A DNA stretch of 5,370 bases from UMGS75 sp964507405. GTDB taxonomy: Bacteria > Bacillota_I > Bacilli_A > ML615J-28 > CAG-313. Of the stretch, positions 1 through 4,694 are shown piece by piece. The translations under genes were made by a program, and so were the position numbers. Position 1 is the first letter of the stretch; the number at the start of each line of letters is the position of its first letter. Under the pieces are notes generated by a model. It saw only the letters and a program-made list of their open reading frames with translations. It was not told the origin of the DNA and ran no database searches. The stretch spans positions 1 to 5,370 of the forward strand of contig CAZDPJ010000042.1 in the NCBI GenBank assembly GCA_964507405.1, in the 5' to 3' direction.

Positions 1-524
1 TTTATACCGAAGAAAAACTTGACCCTGTTTTATACAATCTTGATAAGATTGAAGAAACTCAAGAGAGGTATGTATTGAACGCATTTATTGAAGGTGATGA
101 CGGCGAATACGTACTTTATGATGATGTTTATAAATCAAAAGAGTTAGAACAAGCAAAAGAGAGTAAATATCAAGAGGCATTACAGGGCGCTAAAGATTTC
201 ATAAATAACGGCGCTTTATATAGATATGATGATAATAACACTATCGAGGCGACAGACGGCAATATAGGCAAGCTAACCGCCTATGCTATGGCTTTACAGA
301 CTGGAGCTTTTGAAACTGTTACATGGACATCAAAAGAGGATAATGTTCTTAATCTGAATGCGGAAGAGGTACAAAAGATTTTGACAGGTTTGGGAGCGGT
401 TCAGGCTGATATCTGGAATAACCAGTTTATAGCTTATAAGACGGCTATTGAAGGTGCTGAAACTCTTGAGAAAGTAAATGAAATTGTTATTGAGTATAAG
501 AATATCGAACAAGGGGCTGAATAA
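1..524 (+). CDS. Phage tail protein, DUF4376-type C-terminal domain (5' partial)
   Basis: The reading frame is open from the first complete codon at position 3 to the TAA at 522-524, giving 173 visible residues, so the real start lies upstream of the window. A TTG at 75 is in frame but has no reason to be the start. Roughly residues 55-165 resemble the DUF4376 domain found at the C-terminus of phage tail or tail-fibre-associated proteins: a helix (KYQEALQGAKDF), a short strand region (GALYRYDD), a TDGNIGKLTAYAMALQTG segment, then a helix-rich end with NAEEVQKILTGLGAVQADIWN. In this family the domain sits after a tail-fibre or host-contact module; that module is not visible here. The next gene overlaps the stop codon by one base (taATG), which suggests co-translation. 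The domain call is from recognised pattern, not a search; the tail role is inferred from family and position. Confidence 0.7.
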   Translation, partial: YTEEKLDPVLYNLDKIEETQERYVLNAFIEGDDGEYVLYDDVYKSKELEQAKESKYQEALQGAKDFINNGALYRYDDNNTIEATDGNIGKLTAYAMALQTGAFETVTWTSKEDNVLNLNAEEVQKILTGLGAVQADIWNNQFIAYKTAIEGAETLEKVNEIVIEYKNIEQGAE

Positions 525-799
525 TGGGAAAGAATTACATAATTGAGAAAAAAAACTGGTGCCCTTTAAGTGATATTATGAACCAAGATTATAATCATAA
601 TCAGGCTTATAAGCTATATGTCAATCAGACAGGCTTAGGGAATTTAAAATATTTGCACACGGAAGAAACTCCGACCGCGCAAATGTATGGCAGGGATTTG
701 CCTGATTTTTCAACGGTAGATATACAAGCCGATACAGGCGACCATATTTATTTTTGCACAACGGCAAATCCGGTAAACGTGTATATAGAGAATGTTTAA
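524..799 (+). CDS. Small phage protein of unknown function, 91 aa
   Basis: ATG 524 shares one base with the stop of the DUF4376 gene and has an AAGGGG ribosome site at 511-516, so the start is well supported. The protein is polar, with no membrane segment or signal peptide. Its C-terminal half (about residues 60-91, DFSTVDIQADTGDHIYF then PVNVYIENV) reads as alternating beta strands, as in small beta-rich virion or tail accessory proteins. I do not recognise a family. Its position between a tail protein and the lysis cassette suggests a minor virion or tail accessory role, but this is inference only. It overlaps the next gene by eight bases. Confidence 0.7.
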   Translation: MGKNYIIEKKNWCPLSDIMNQDYNHNQAYKLYVNQTGLGNLKYLHTEETPTAQMYGRDLPDFSTVDIQADTGDHIYFCTTANPVNVYIENV

Positions 800-1100
800 G
801 AAGATTTTAATTAAAATAGATGATTTTAGAGAAGAGAAACTTGAAGATTATATTTTGAATAACCTTCTTATTAAATTAGACAATTCTAAAATCGATGATA
901 TAGAGCAAAAGGCAATTGAAACGGCATTAACCGCAGGAAATGCGTACCTTGCGACTTACGGTATACCTGCATTACCTGATAACATTAAATCAGAAATAGC
1001 AAGATATACGGTTAAGGCAATAAACAAGGCGAATAAACTTTTGCGCAAACAAGTTACGAAAAAATCGAAATGGTATAATAAACGACATGATAAACTTTGA
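792..1100 (+). CDS. Unknown basic helical protein, 102 aa
   Basis: ATG 792 lies inside the last codons of the preceding gene (8-base overlap). There is no good SD at a proper distance, only a GAG next to the ATG, so translation probably depends on coupling. The N-terminal 40 residues mix charge and hydrophobic positions; the middle (IEQKAIETALTAGNAYLATYG) and a second helix (IKSEIARYTVKAINKANKLL) look alpha-helical, and the tail is strongly basic (RKQVTKKSKWYNKRHDKL). No transmembrane helix is visible. The pattern of a helical body with a basic tail just before lysis genes loosely recalls the soluble half of LLH-type holins, but the membrane helix of that family is missing, so I do not assign it. 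It overlaps the next gene by 14 bases. Confidence 0.65.
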   Translation: MFKKILIKIDDFREEKLEDYILNNLLIKLDNSKIDDIEQKAIETALTAGNAYLATYGIPALPDNIKSEIARYTVKAINKANKLLRKQVTKKSKWYNKRHDKL

Positions 1101-1608
1101 TAAATTAGACATACATAAAACTTACTTAGGCTTAGAGTACGGCGATAGTTTGATAGGTAAACAAATTATAAAGTTTACTAGTCAATATGCCCCGAACTCT
1201 TTAAACGTGCCTTCCCATGTTTTCGCTATCGTGCATAAATTCGGTGAATGGTGGATATATGAGAGCCATGCAAACGGTAAGAACGGACTTCCTGCAGGGG
1301 TACGTAAATATAAATCTAGCAAGTTTGAAGAAATCGAAAAAAACAAACTCAAAAGGTTTATGGCTTATCCGTTAAGATTGAATAAATCAACGCTCGAGAA
1401 ACACTTAGGCGAACCGTATGGGTTTGGCGACATCAAGAGTTTATGCTTAGCAGGTTTAAATAAAAGTAACGGGAAACAGAAAGACAGAAAAGGCTTAATA
1501 TGCAGTGAATATGTAGCGCTTGCTTATCCGCGGATATGCAAGTTTTATAAGCTCCCTGCATGGTGTATTACGCCTGCGCACTTTCAAAACTATATAGAGG
1601 AAAAATGA
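1087..1608 (+). CDS. Permuted papain-like (YiiX / peptidase C92-type) amidase or peptidase
   Basis: This 173-residue protein has the landmarks of the circularly permuted NlpC/P60 (papain-like) fold, in which the histidine precedes the cysteine: a GDSLIGKQIIKF segment (residues 19-30), PSHV with the candidate catalytic His44, YESH with Glu59, and ICSEYVALAYP with the candidate nucleophile Cys139. Family members (YiiX, YaeF, DUF830/C92) cleave or transfer amide or thioester bonds; the phage substrate is unknown, peptidoglycan peptide being one possibility. There is no signal peptide or membrane segment. ATG 1087 overlaps the upstream gene by 14 bases and lacks a clear SD, so coupling is likely. 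The stop overlaps the next start as ATGA (1605-1608). Its place next to a membrane protein and an amidase favours a lysis or wall-processing role, but this is inference; a modifier of host proteins or lipids remains possible. Confidence 0.65.
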   Translation: MINFDKLDIHKTYLGLEYGDSLIGKQIIKFTSQYAPNSLNVPSHVFAIVHKFGEWWIYESHANGKNGLPAGVRKYKSSKFEEIEKNKLKRFMAYPLRLNKSTLEKHLGEPYGFGDIKSLCLAGLNKSNGKQKDRKGLICSEYVALAYPRICKFYKLPAWCITPAHFQNYIEEK

Positions 1609-1811
1609 AACATAGAACAAAAGAACTGGCTATTATGGGGGCAATAGTCGGAGTAATTCAATTTTTAATTTCAAGCGGCATATTTGTGACTTATCAAACA
1701 ATGACGGCTTATGCAGCGCCGAAATCAGATATCGGAAAAATAGAACAAACTTTAATCAGGATTGAGAACAAACTGGATAACTATATATTCACGCATAGCA
1801 CGCTAGAATAA
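1605..1811 (+). CDS. Single-helix membrane protein, candidate holin, 68 aa
   Basis: The start is ATG 1605, in an ATGA overlap with the previous stop and preceded by GAGG at 1597-1600. The frame is open further upstream (a start at 1560), but that would lie deep inside the preceding gene. The protein has a basic N-terminus (MKHRTKE), one hydrophobic helix at about residues 8-30 (IMGAIVGVIQFLISSGIFVT), then a charged amphipathic stretch (IGKIEQTLIRIENKLDNYI). Between them lies AYA followed by AP (residues 35-39), which looks like a signal-peptidase site, so the helix may be a cleavable signal or a signal-anchor. Position directly before the amidase, size and topology make a holin or pinholin-like role the best guess. 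The order helix then coiled tail is the reverse of XhlA-type proteins. A small secreted or spanin-like protein is the alternative. Confidence 0.55.
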   Translation: MKHRTKELAIMGAIVGVIQFLISSGIFVTYQTMTAYAAPKSDIGKIEQTLIRIENKLDNYIFTHSTLE

Positions 1812-1885
1812 AAAATTAGACGTGCTGAATGTTGTTTAGGTATAAGTTATCCTAAAAATAATAAAAGTCTTAAAATGAGGCTTGT

Positions 1886-1895
1886 AAGGTGGTGA
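1886..1895 (+). promoter_or_regulatory. Near-perfect SD that decides the amidase start
   Basis: AAGGTGGTGA differs by one base from the full anti-SD complement (AAGGAGGTGA) and ends 8 nt before ATG 1904. It overlaps two in-frame GTG codons (1889, 1892) that would otherwise be the longest start. A second GAGG at 1877-1880 lies 8 nt before GTG 1889, so that longer form cannot be wholly excluded. Confidence 0.6.
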
Positions 1896-1903
1896 GTTTA
1901 AAT

Positions 1904-2407
1904 ATGACAAGATTAAATAAAATAATCTTCCATTGGACGGCAGGAACATATTACCCGAATGCAACAGACAGGTTGCATTATCACTTTTTGATTGATAAAA
2001 ATGGGAAGGTGTATAATGGAGTATATAAACCAGAAGATAACGAGAATTGTAATGACGGCAGATATGCACAACACACAGGGGGCGGAAACACGGGCGCAAT
2101 TTCAATCAGTTATTGCGGTATGTATAATTTCCATAATATGCATAATGTCGGTAATTATCCTTTAACGGGGGTACAGGTAGAGCGCGGATTTAAATTAGGC
2201 GCAGAACTATGCAAAAAGTACGGCATTAAGATAACTCCCGAAACAGTATTAACACACTATGAATTTGGGTTAAAGCACCCAAAAACAACAAGCGCAGGCA
2301 AGATTGATATAATTTACTTGCCTTCATACCCCGATAAAAAACCGAATGAAATCGGCGATTTGATAAGAAACAAAGTAAGGTATTACTTCCTTAAATTACC
2401 TCAGTAA
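1904..2407 (+). CDS. Endolysin: N-acetylmuramoyl-L-alanine amidase (Amidase_2, T7-lysozyme-like)
   Basis: With ATG 1904 as start, chosen for the strong SD at 1886-1895, this is a 167-residue zinc amidase that cuts the bond between N-acetylmuramic acid and L-alanine in peptidoglycan. Landmarks in order: IIFHWTAG with first zinc ligand His10; HYHFLIDKNGKVY at 25-37, the usual strand pair with the catalytic-region Tyr26; AQHTGGGNTGAISISYCG at 55-72; LTHYE with second zinc ligand His118; and GKIDIIYLP with Lys133 and third ligand Asp135. The length equals a bare catalytic domain: there is no cell-wall-binding repeat and no signal peptide, so it would need the upstream holin candidate to reach the wall. 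A terminator follows 16 bases after the stop. A longer GTG form starting at 1889 would add five residues. Confidence 0.88.
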   Translation: MTRLNKIIFHWTAGTYYPNATDRLHYHFLIDKNGKVYNGVYKPEDNENCNDGRYAQHTGGGNTGAISISYCGMYNFHNMHNVGNYPLTGVQVERGFKLGAELCKKYGIKITPETVLTHYEFGLKHPKTTSAGKIDIIYLPSYPDKKPNEIGDLIRNKVRYYFLKLPQ

Positions 2408-2423
2408 ACATAAGATAACTCCG

Positions 2424-2451
2424 AAGGCAGTCTTTAAGAACTGCCTTTTTT
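2424..2451 (+). terminator. Rho-independent terminator after the lysis genes
   Basis: AAGGCAGT (2424-2431) pairs with ACTGCCTT (2440-2447) around an 8-nt loop, and the stem runs into an unbroken T run (2446-2450). It closes the late transcript and insulates it from the early promoter about 35 bases downstream. Confidence 0.88.
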
Positions 2452-2484
2452 ATTGTTAAGAAATGATAAAGAAAAAATAAAGTG

Positions 2485-2513
2485 TTGACAAATTATTTTA
2501 TTTGTGTTATAGT
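2485..2513 (+). promoter_or_regulatory. Consensus housekeeping-sigma promoter, extended -10 (early operon)
   Basis: A perfect -35 TTGACA (2485-2490) is separated by exactly 17 bases from the -10 TATAGT (2508-2513). A TGT directly before the -10 (2505-2507) gives the extended TGN motif. The region upstream (2467-2482) is A-rich, as in UP elements. The expected transcript starts near 2520, leaving a very short leader before ATG 2536. The same build recurs at 4581-4609. Confidence 0.85.
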
Positions 2514-2535
2514 CAGTTTGAAAGTGAGGTATTAA

Positions 2536-2664
2536 ATGAATGCATACAAAGAACATCTTGAATTTAGGAAACAATTAAAGAAGGCGAGAATAATAGCGAA
2601 TTTATTATCGTTCAGTTTTATTCTATTAGCTTTTGGCATGGCGGTATTAAAATGGATTTATTAG
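2536..2664 (+). CDS. Membrane microprotein, 42 aa, first gene of early operon
   Basis: ATG 2536 follows a GTGAGGT ribosome site (2524-2530) and ends at TAG 2662-2664. It sits about 16 bases after the predicted transcript start of the strong promoter, so it should be the first and one of the most heavily translated early products. Residues 1-18 are soluble and charged (YKEHLEFRKQLKKAR), residues 19-38 form one hydrophobic helix (IIANLLSFSFILLAFGMAVL), and the protein ends KWIY. The basic cluster before the helix predicts an inside N-terminus. The next ATG (2652) overlaps its end by 13 bases. No family is recognised. An early inner-membrane effector (for example exclusion, host takeover or lysis control) would fit, but nothing in the sequence proves this. 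Confidence 0.6.
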   Translation: MNAYKEHLEFRKQLKKARIIANLLSFSFILLAFGMAVLKWIY

Positions 2665-2691
2665 AGATTTTAATATGCTCCGCGTGTTTAG
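2652..2691 (+). CDS. 5' end of an unknown gene, cut by the assembly gap
   Basis: ATG 2652 overlaps the microprotein stop by 13 bases and encodes MDLLEILICSACL before the sequence becomes N at 2692. It includes one CxxC pair (CSAC), which could be half of a zinc knuckle or simply the start of another small membrane protein. It is in frame with the zinc-ribbon gene after the gap only if the gap is really 100 bases long, which is not to be trusted. Treat it as a separate 3'-truncated gene of low certainty. Confidence 0.3.
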
Positions 2692-2791
2692 NNNNNNNNN
2701 NNNNNNNNNNNNNNNNNNNNNNNNNNNNNNNNNNNNNNNNNNNNNNNNNNNNNNNNNNNNNNNNNNNNNNNNNNNNNNNNNNNNNNNNNNN
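2692..2791. other. Assembly gap: 100 N, real length unknown
   Basis: Exactly 100 N separate two scaffolded contigs. A round 100 is the common placeholder for a gap of unknown size, so the number of genes lost here cannot be known. Any reading frame drawn across it is an artefact of the placeholder. Confidence 0.97.
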
Positions 2792-2792
2792 A

Positions 2793-3023
2793 ATGCTAAA
2801 GAAAATTAAATGCCCTAAATGCAGATGTTCAGGCGCTATATTAGACACAGAAACGGGCAGTATTGAATGTGGTTATTGTATGTATCAGGAAGTACCAAAA
2901 AAGCCTTTAAACGAGCTTACAAACAAAGAATTAGAGAACTGGATATATGAAACAATCCACGAAACAAGAGATATTAAAACATTAAAGAAGTTATTATTAG
3001 AACGAAACAGAAGGAGTGAATAA
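2793..3023 (+). CDS. Zinc-ribbon protein (76 aa visible; may be 5' partial)
   Basis: The first ATG lies two bases after the gap, so the true start may be here or hidden in the gap, and its ribosome site cannot be seen. From that ATG the protein has CPKC at residues 7-10 (with an extra Cys12) and CGYC at 26-29, spaced by a short turn (DTETGSIE). This is the classic two-knuckle zinc ribbon. The rest (LTNKELENWIYETIHETRDIKTLKKLLLERN) is a charged helix. Such ribbons bind nucleic acid or proteins in phage replication and transcription operons; the specific partner is unknown. The stop is one base before the preferred start of the next gene, whose SD (AAGGAG, 3011-3016) lies inside this gene's last codons. 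Confidence 0.65.
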   Translation: MLKKIKCPKCRCSGAILDTETGSIECGYCMYQEVPKKPLNELTNKELENWIYETIHETRDIKTLKKLLLERNRRSE

Positions 3024-3024
3024 G

Positions 3025-3693
3025 ATGTGTAGATTACTTAAAGCAGATGAAATTGAATGCCGTGTAAAGACAATAACGGCAAAGGGTTGCAGTTTATTGT
3101 TATACAAGACAGCCCGAACAGACAGAACAATATTAACCGAAACATACGGCGAATTATGGCAAAATGATTTCAAAGTTATAGACGGTAAAATGTATGGAGG
3201 TATAGGAATTTATAATAAAGATTTAAACCAATGGTTATGGCGCTGGGACTGCGGAACGGAAAGTAATCAGGATGCAGAGAAGGGGCAAGCAAGCGACTGT
3301 TTTAAACGAGCAGGGTTCAAGTGGGGTATAGGTGTTGAATTATATACAGCACCTTTTATATGGGCGAATGTAGAAACAGCAAGTTTCAACGGGAAGTATA
3401 AACTTACTAATCCTTTTATGAAATTTATCGTAAAAGAGATTGGTTATGATGATAAAAGGAGCATAAACAAATTGCAAATAGTAGACGATAAAGGAAATAT
3501 CATTTATGAATTAGGCAAGTATATTAAATCTGAAATAAATAACGACACGGATTTAATAGAAGGCTTAAAGGCTTGCAGTGATAAAACATCACTTGAAATT
3601 TATAAGAATAAGTACATAAATTCGGCAAGTGATAAAACCGCTTTCAGGAGCGCTTATTTTAAACGGTTATCAGACATAAATAGAGGGGTATAA
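3025..3693 (+). CDS. Rad52/Sak-like single-strand annealing protein
   Basis: This is likely a phage recombinase that coats ssDNA and anneals complementary strands. ATG 3025 is chosen because AAGGAG (3011-3016) is 8 nt upstream; the in-frame GTG at 3016 lies within that SD. The 222-residue protein has the Rad52-type core: an N-terminal helix then strands (LLYKTARTDRTILTETYGELW, about 25-45), a strand pair around YGGIGIYNKD and LWRWDCG (57-77), a helix QDAEKGQASDCFKRAG (82-97) matching the family's 'kgAxxDAxKRAa' signature with Asp91, Lys94 and Arg95, then WGIGVELY (100-107) matching the 'fGxxLY' turn. The C-terminal third is charged and probably binds partners such as SSB. It is followed two bases later by the next gene. 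The assignment rests on motif pattern and context; an Erf or RecT family member is less likely. Confidence 0.75.
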   Translation: MCRLLKADEIECRVKTITAKGCSLLLYKTARTDRTILTETYGELWQNDFKVIDGKMYGGIGIYNKDLNQWLWRWDCGTESNQDAEKGQASDCFKRAGFKWGIGVELYTAPFIWANVETASFNGKYKLTNPFMKFIVKEIGYDDKRSINKLQIVDDKGNIIYELGKYIKSEINNDTDLIEGLKACSDKTSLEIYKNKYINSASDKTAFRSAYFKRLSDINRGV

Positions 3694-3695
3694 TT

Positions 3696-4004
3696 ATGAA
3701 AGTATCAATTGACTTAGAAAAAATCACATCAGAGCTAGACCAGATAAAGCAGGATATAGCAAGGTATAAGTTTGAACTTAACAATCTGGAAAAGGAAAAA
3801 ACTAAACGAGAAACGCAATTAATTGCTTTACTTGGACAAATGGACGTTAAATCAATGGATTATTCAGGCTATACTTTCGGATTTAAAGAGTATAAAAGAA
3901 CGGCTTTTGACCAACAGAAATTCAAATCAGAAAATCCTGAAATGTTTGAAAAATATTATATACCGAAAGTAACAGAGCGGTTTGAATTTAAATTAAGAGG
4001 ATAA
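3696..4004 (+). CDS. Coiled-coil phage protein next to the annealase, 102 aa
   Basis: ATG 3696 has a GAGGGG site at 3683-3688 and starts two bases after the annealase stop. Residues 5-46 form a coiled coil with regular hydrophobic spacing (LEKITSELDQIKQDIARYKF, continuing through NNLEKEKTKRETQLIALL). The C-terminal half (residues 55-100) is a compact part: YSGYTFGFKEYKRTAFDQQ, then NPEMFEKYYIP, and a final strand (TERFEFKLRG). The layout of helical coil plus small C-terminal strand domain with a 'tFdxxkFkxenPexxekY' pattern is common in phage early proteins near recombination genes and recalls the end of Gp157-like or DUF1351-like proteins. No activity is known to me; an adaptor or DNA-end-protection role is speculation. 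Confidence 0.7.
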   Translation: MKVSIDLEKITSELDQIKQDIARYKFELNNLEKEKTKRETQLIALLGQMDVKSMDYSGYTFGFKEYKRTAFDQQKFKSENPEMFEKYYIPKVTERFEFKLRG

Positions 4005-4005
4005 A

Positions 4006-4383
4006 ATGGAAAGTTTAGATTATGCGCAAGAATTGCGAGAGATTTCGCAGGAATTTATCAAATACGCTTTTGAGTACAAAAAAGAGCGTGCATTATATGC
4101 AGAGGCATTAAACTCATTAACTTCCTTAATTTACCTTACAGGATTACACGATAGCAAAGCGAGTTTTGAGAATAAACTTGCAATGCTATTGGGTACTCCG
4201 CAAGCGGAACAGGCTCAAAAGTTTATAGACCAGTTTAATACATCAAGGGCAAATTATAAGGGCTGGGAAATGGTGCTTGAGGCATATAAAGCAAGAATAA
4301 GCAGTATTCAGTCGGTTATAAAGTACAATTTGACCGCTGAAATTAACACAAACATAGTAAATAAGTACGGAGGTTTAAAATGA
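4006..4383 (+). CDS. Unknown all-helical early protein, 125 aa
   Basis: ATG 4006 comes one base after the previous stop, with AAGAGG at 3995-4000. The protein is predicted almost entirely helical: a long first helix (YAQELREISQEFIKYAFEYKKER), a second helix ending in a Leu/Thr-rich turn (SLTSLIYLTGLHDSK), a middle region of 60-85, and a last helix (YKGWEMVLEAYKARISSIQS). It has no membrane segment and no metal-binding motif. The abundant tyrosines and hydrophobic spacing in paired helices suggest a helical bundle, perhaps a dimer. It lies in an operon with the annealase and an SSB-tip protein, so a recombination or replication accessory role is the natural guess. Its stop overlaps the next start as ATGA (4380-4383). 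Confidence 0.7.
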   Translation: MESLDYAQELREISQEFIKYAFEYKKERALYAEALNSLTSLIYLTGLHDSKASFENKLAMLLGTPQAEQAQKFIDQFNTSRANYKGWEMVLEAYKARISSIQSVIKYNLTAEINTNIVNKYGGLK

Positions 4384-4577
4384 ATTTTACAATTAAAAAA
4401 CGTGAAGGCAGCCCCGATTTCGTAATCGGCTCATTTGGATTTAAACTTGAAGATGTTGCAAAGTATGTCAATGCTAAAGGGTACATAAATTTTGACATCT
4501 TAAAAGGGCAGTACGGTAATTATGTCAAGGTGAATGAGTACAAGCCGAAAGTGGATAACGGACAAATACCCTTTTAA
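4380..4577 (+). CDS. Small beta protein with SSB-like Ile-Pro-Phe C-terminal tip, 65 aa
   Basis: ATG 4380 overlaps the preceding stop (ATGA), and GGAGG at 4369-4373 supplies the ribosome site. The protein reads as two strand-rich halves around a short helix: NFTIKKR, DFVIGSFGFKLEDVAKYVN, then KGYINFDILKGQYGNYVKVNEYKPK. The last residues are VDNGQIPF. Bacterial and phage single-stranded DNA-binding proteins end in an acidic tail closing with Pro-Phe (DDDIPF in E. coli), the docking site for replication and repair partners; here the IPF is kept but only one acidic residue is present. At 65 residues it is too short for a standard OB-fold SSB. It could be a minimal ssDNA binder or a protein that copies the SSB tip. 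The second promoter begins three bases after its stop. Confidence 0.65.
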   Translation: MNFTIKKREGSPDFVIGSFGFKLEDVAKYVNAKGYINFDILKGQYGNYVKVNEYKPKVDNGQIPF

Positions 4578-4580
4578 TGT

Positions 4581-4609
4581 TTGACAGAAAACTAAAAATA
4601 TGATATAGT
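4581..4609 (+). promoter_or_regulatory. Second consensus extended -10 promoter
   Basis: TTGACA (4581-4586), 17-base spacer, TATAGT (4604-4609) with TGA immediately before the -10 (4601-4603). Hexamers, spacing and TGN motif are the same as in the promoter at 2485-2513, although the spacer sequences differ. The predicted start is near 4616, just before GGTTACGC. It drives the structured RNA region and, if read-through occurs, the initiator gene. Confidence 0.85.
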
Positions 4610-4615
4610 AAAATC

Positions 4616-4694
4616 AAGGTTACGCTAAAAAAGATTTATTTCAATGAAATAACCTCTAGTGTACTGCGTAACCGCACTAGGGGTTATTTCTTTT
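4616..4694 (+). ncRNA. Candidate small structured RNA or attenuating 5' leader
   Basis: This ~80-nt transcript would begin at the consensus promoter and end at a terminator-like hairpin. It carries no reading frame of note. Its first bases, GGTTACGC (4618-4625), are exactly complementary to GCGTAACC (4666-4673), which lies in the 13-nt loop of the 16-bp hairpin at 4646-4690. The RNA could therefore fold as a loop-to-5'-end pseudoknot. The middle (4626-4645) is A/U-rich and unpaired. Two readings are possible: a free-standing phage small RNA, or a leader that controls read-through into the replication initiator at 4714. I recognise no Rfam family. Confidence 0.45.

Noticed and set aside
330..512. 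Minus-strand frame of 60 codons
   Set aside because: It lies wholly antisense to the DUF4376 gene, its Phe/Ile/Asn-rich product is what antisense AT-rich DNA gives, and there is no ribosome site.
75..524. TTG at 75 as start of the first gene
   Set aside because: The frame is open without a stop back to the window edge, so the gene is a 5' partial.
1560..1604. Upstream ATG for the membrane protein
   Set aside because: It would add 15 residues deep within the hydrolase gene; ATG 1605 has its own GAGG site and ATGA coupling.
1820..1903. Possible promoter before the amidase
   Set aside because: TATAAG (1841) and TAAAAT (1871) resemble -10 boxes, but no reasonable -35 lies 16-18 bases upstream of either.
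1836..2105. Minus-strand frame of 89 codons
   Set aside because: It is antisense to the amidase N-terminal half, whose conserved residues prove the + strand codes.
2618..2848. Minus-strand frame running through the N gap
   Set aside because: About half of it is N, so it is an artefact of the placeholder; flanks code on the + strand.
2652..3023. Single 123-codon gene spanning the N gap
   Set aside because: The frame matches only because the gap is written as 100 bases; real length is unknown, so the two sides are annotated separately.
4616..4694. ToxI-type (type III toxin-antitoxin) RNA or preQ1-type riboswitch
   Set aside because: There are no tandem RNA repeats and no ToxN-like gene beside it, and the stem-loop layout does not match the preQ1 classes that I know.
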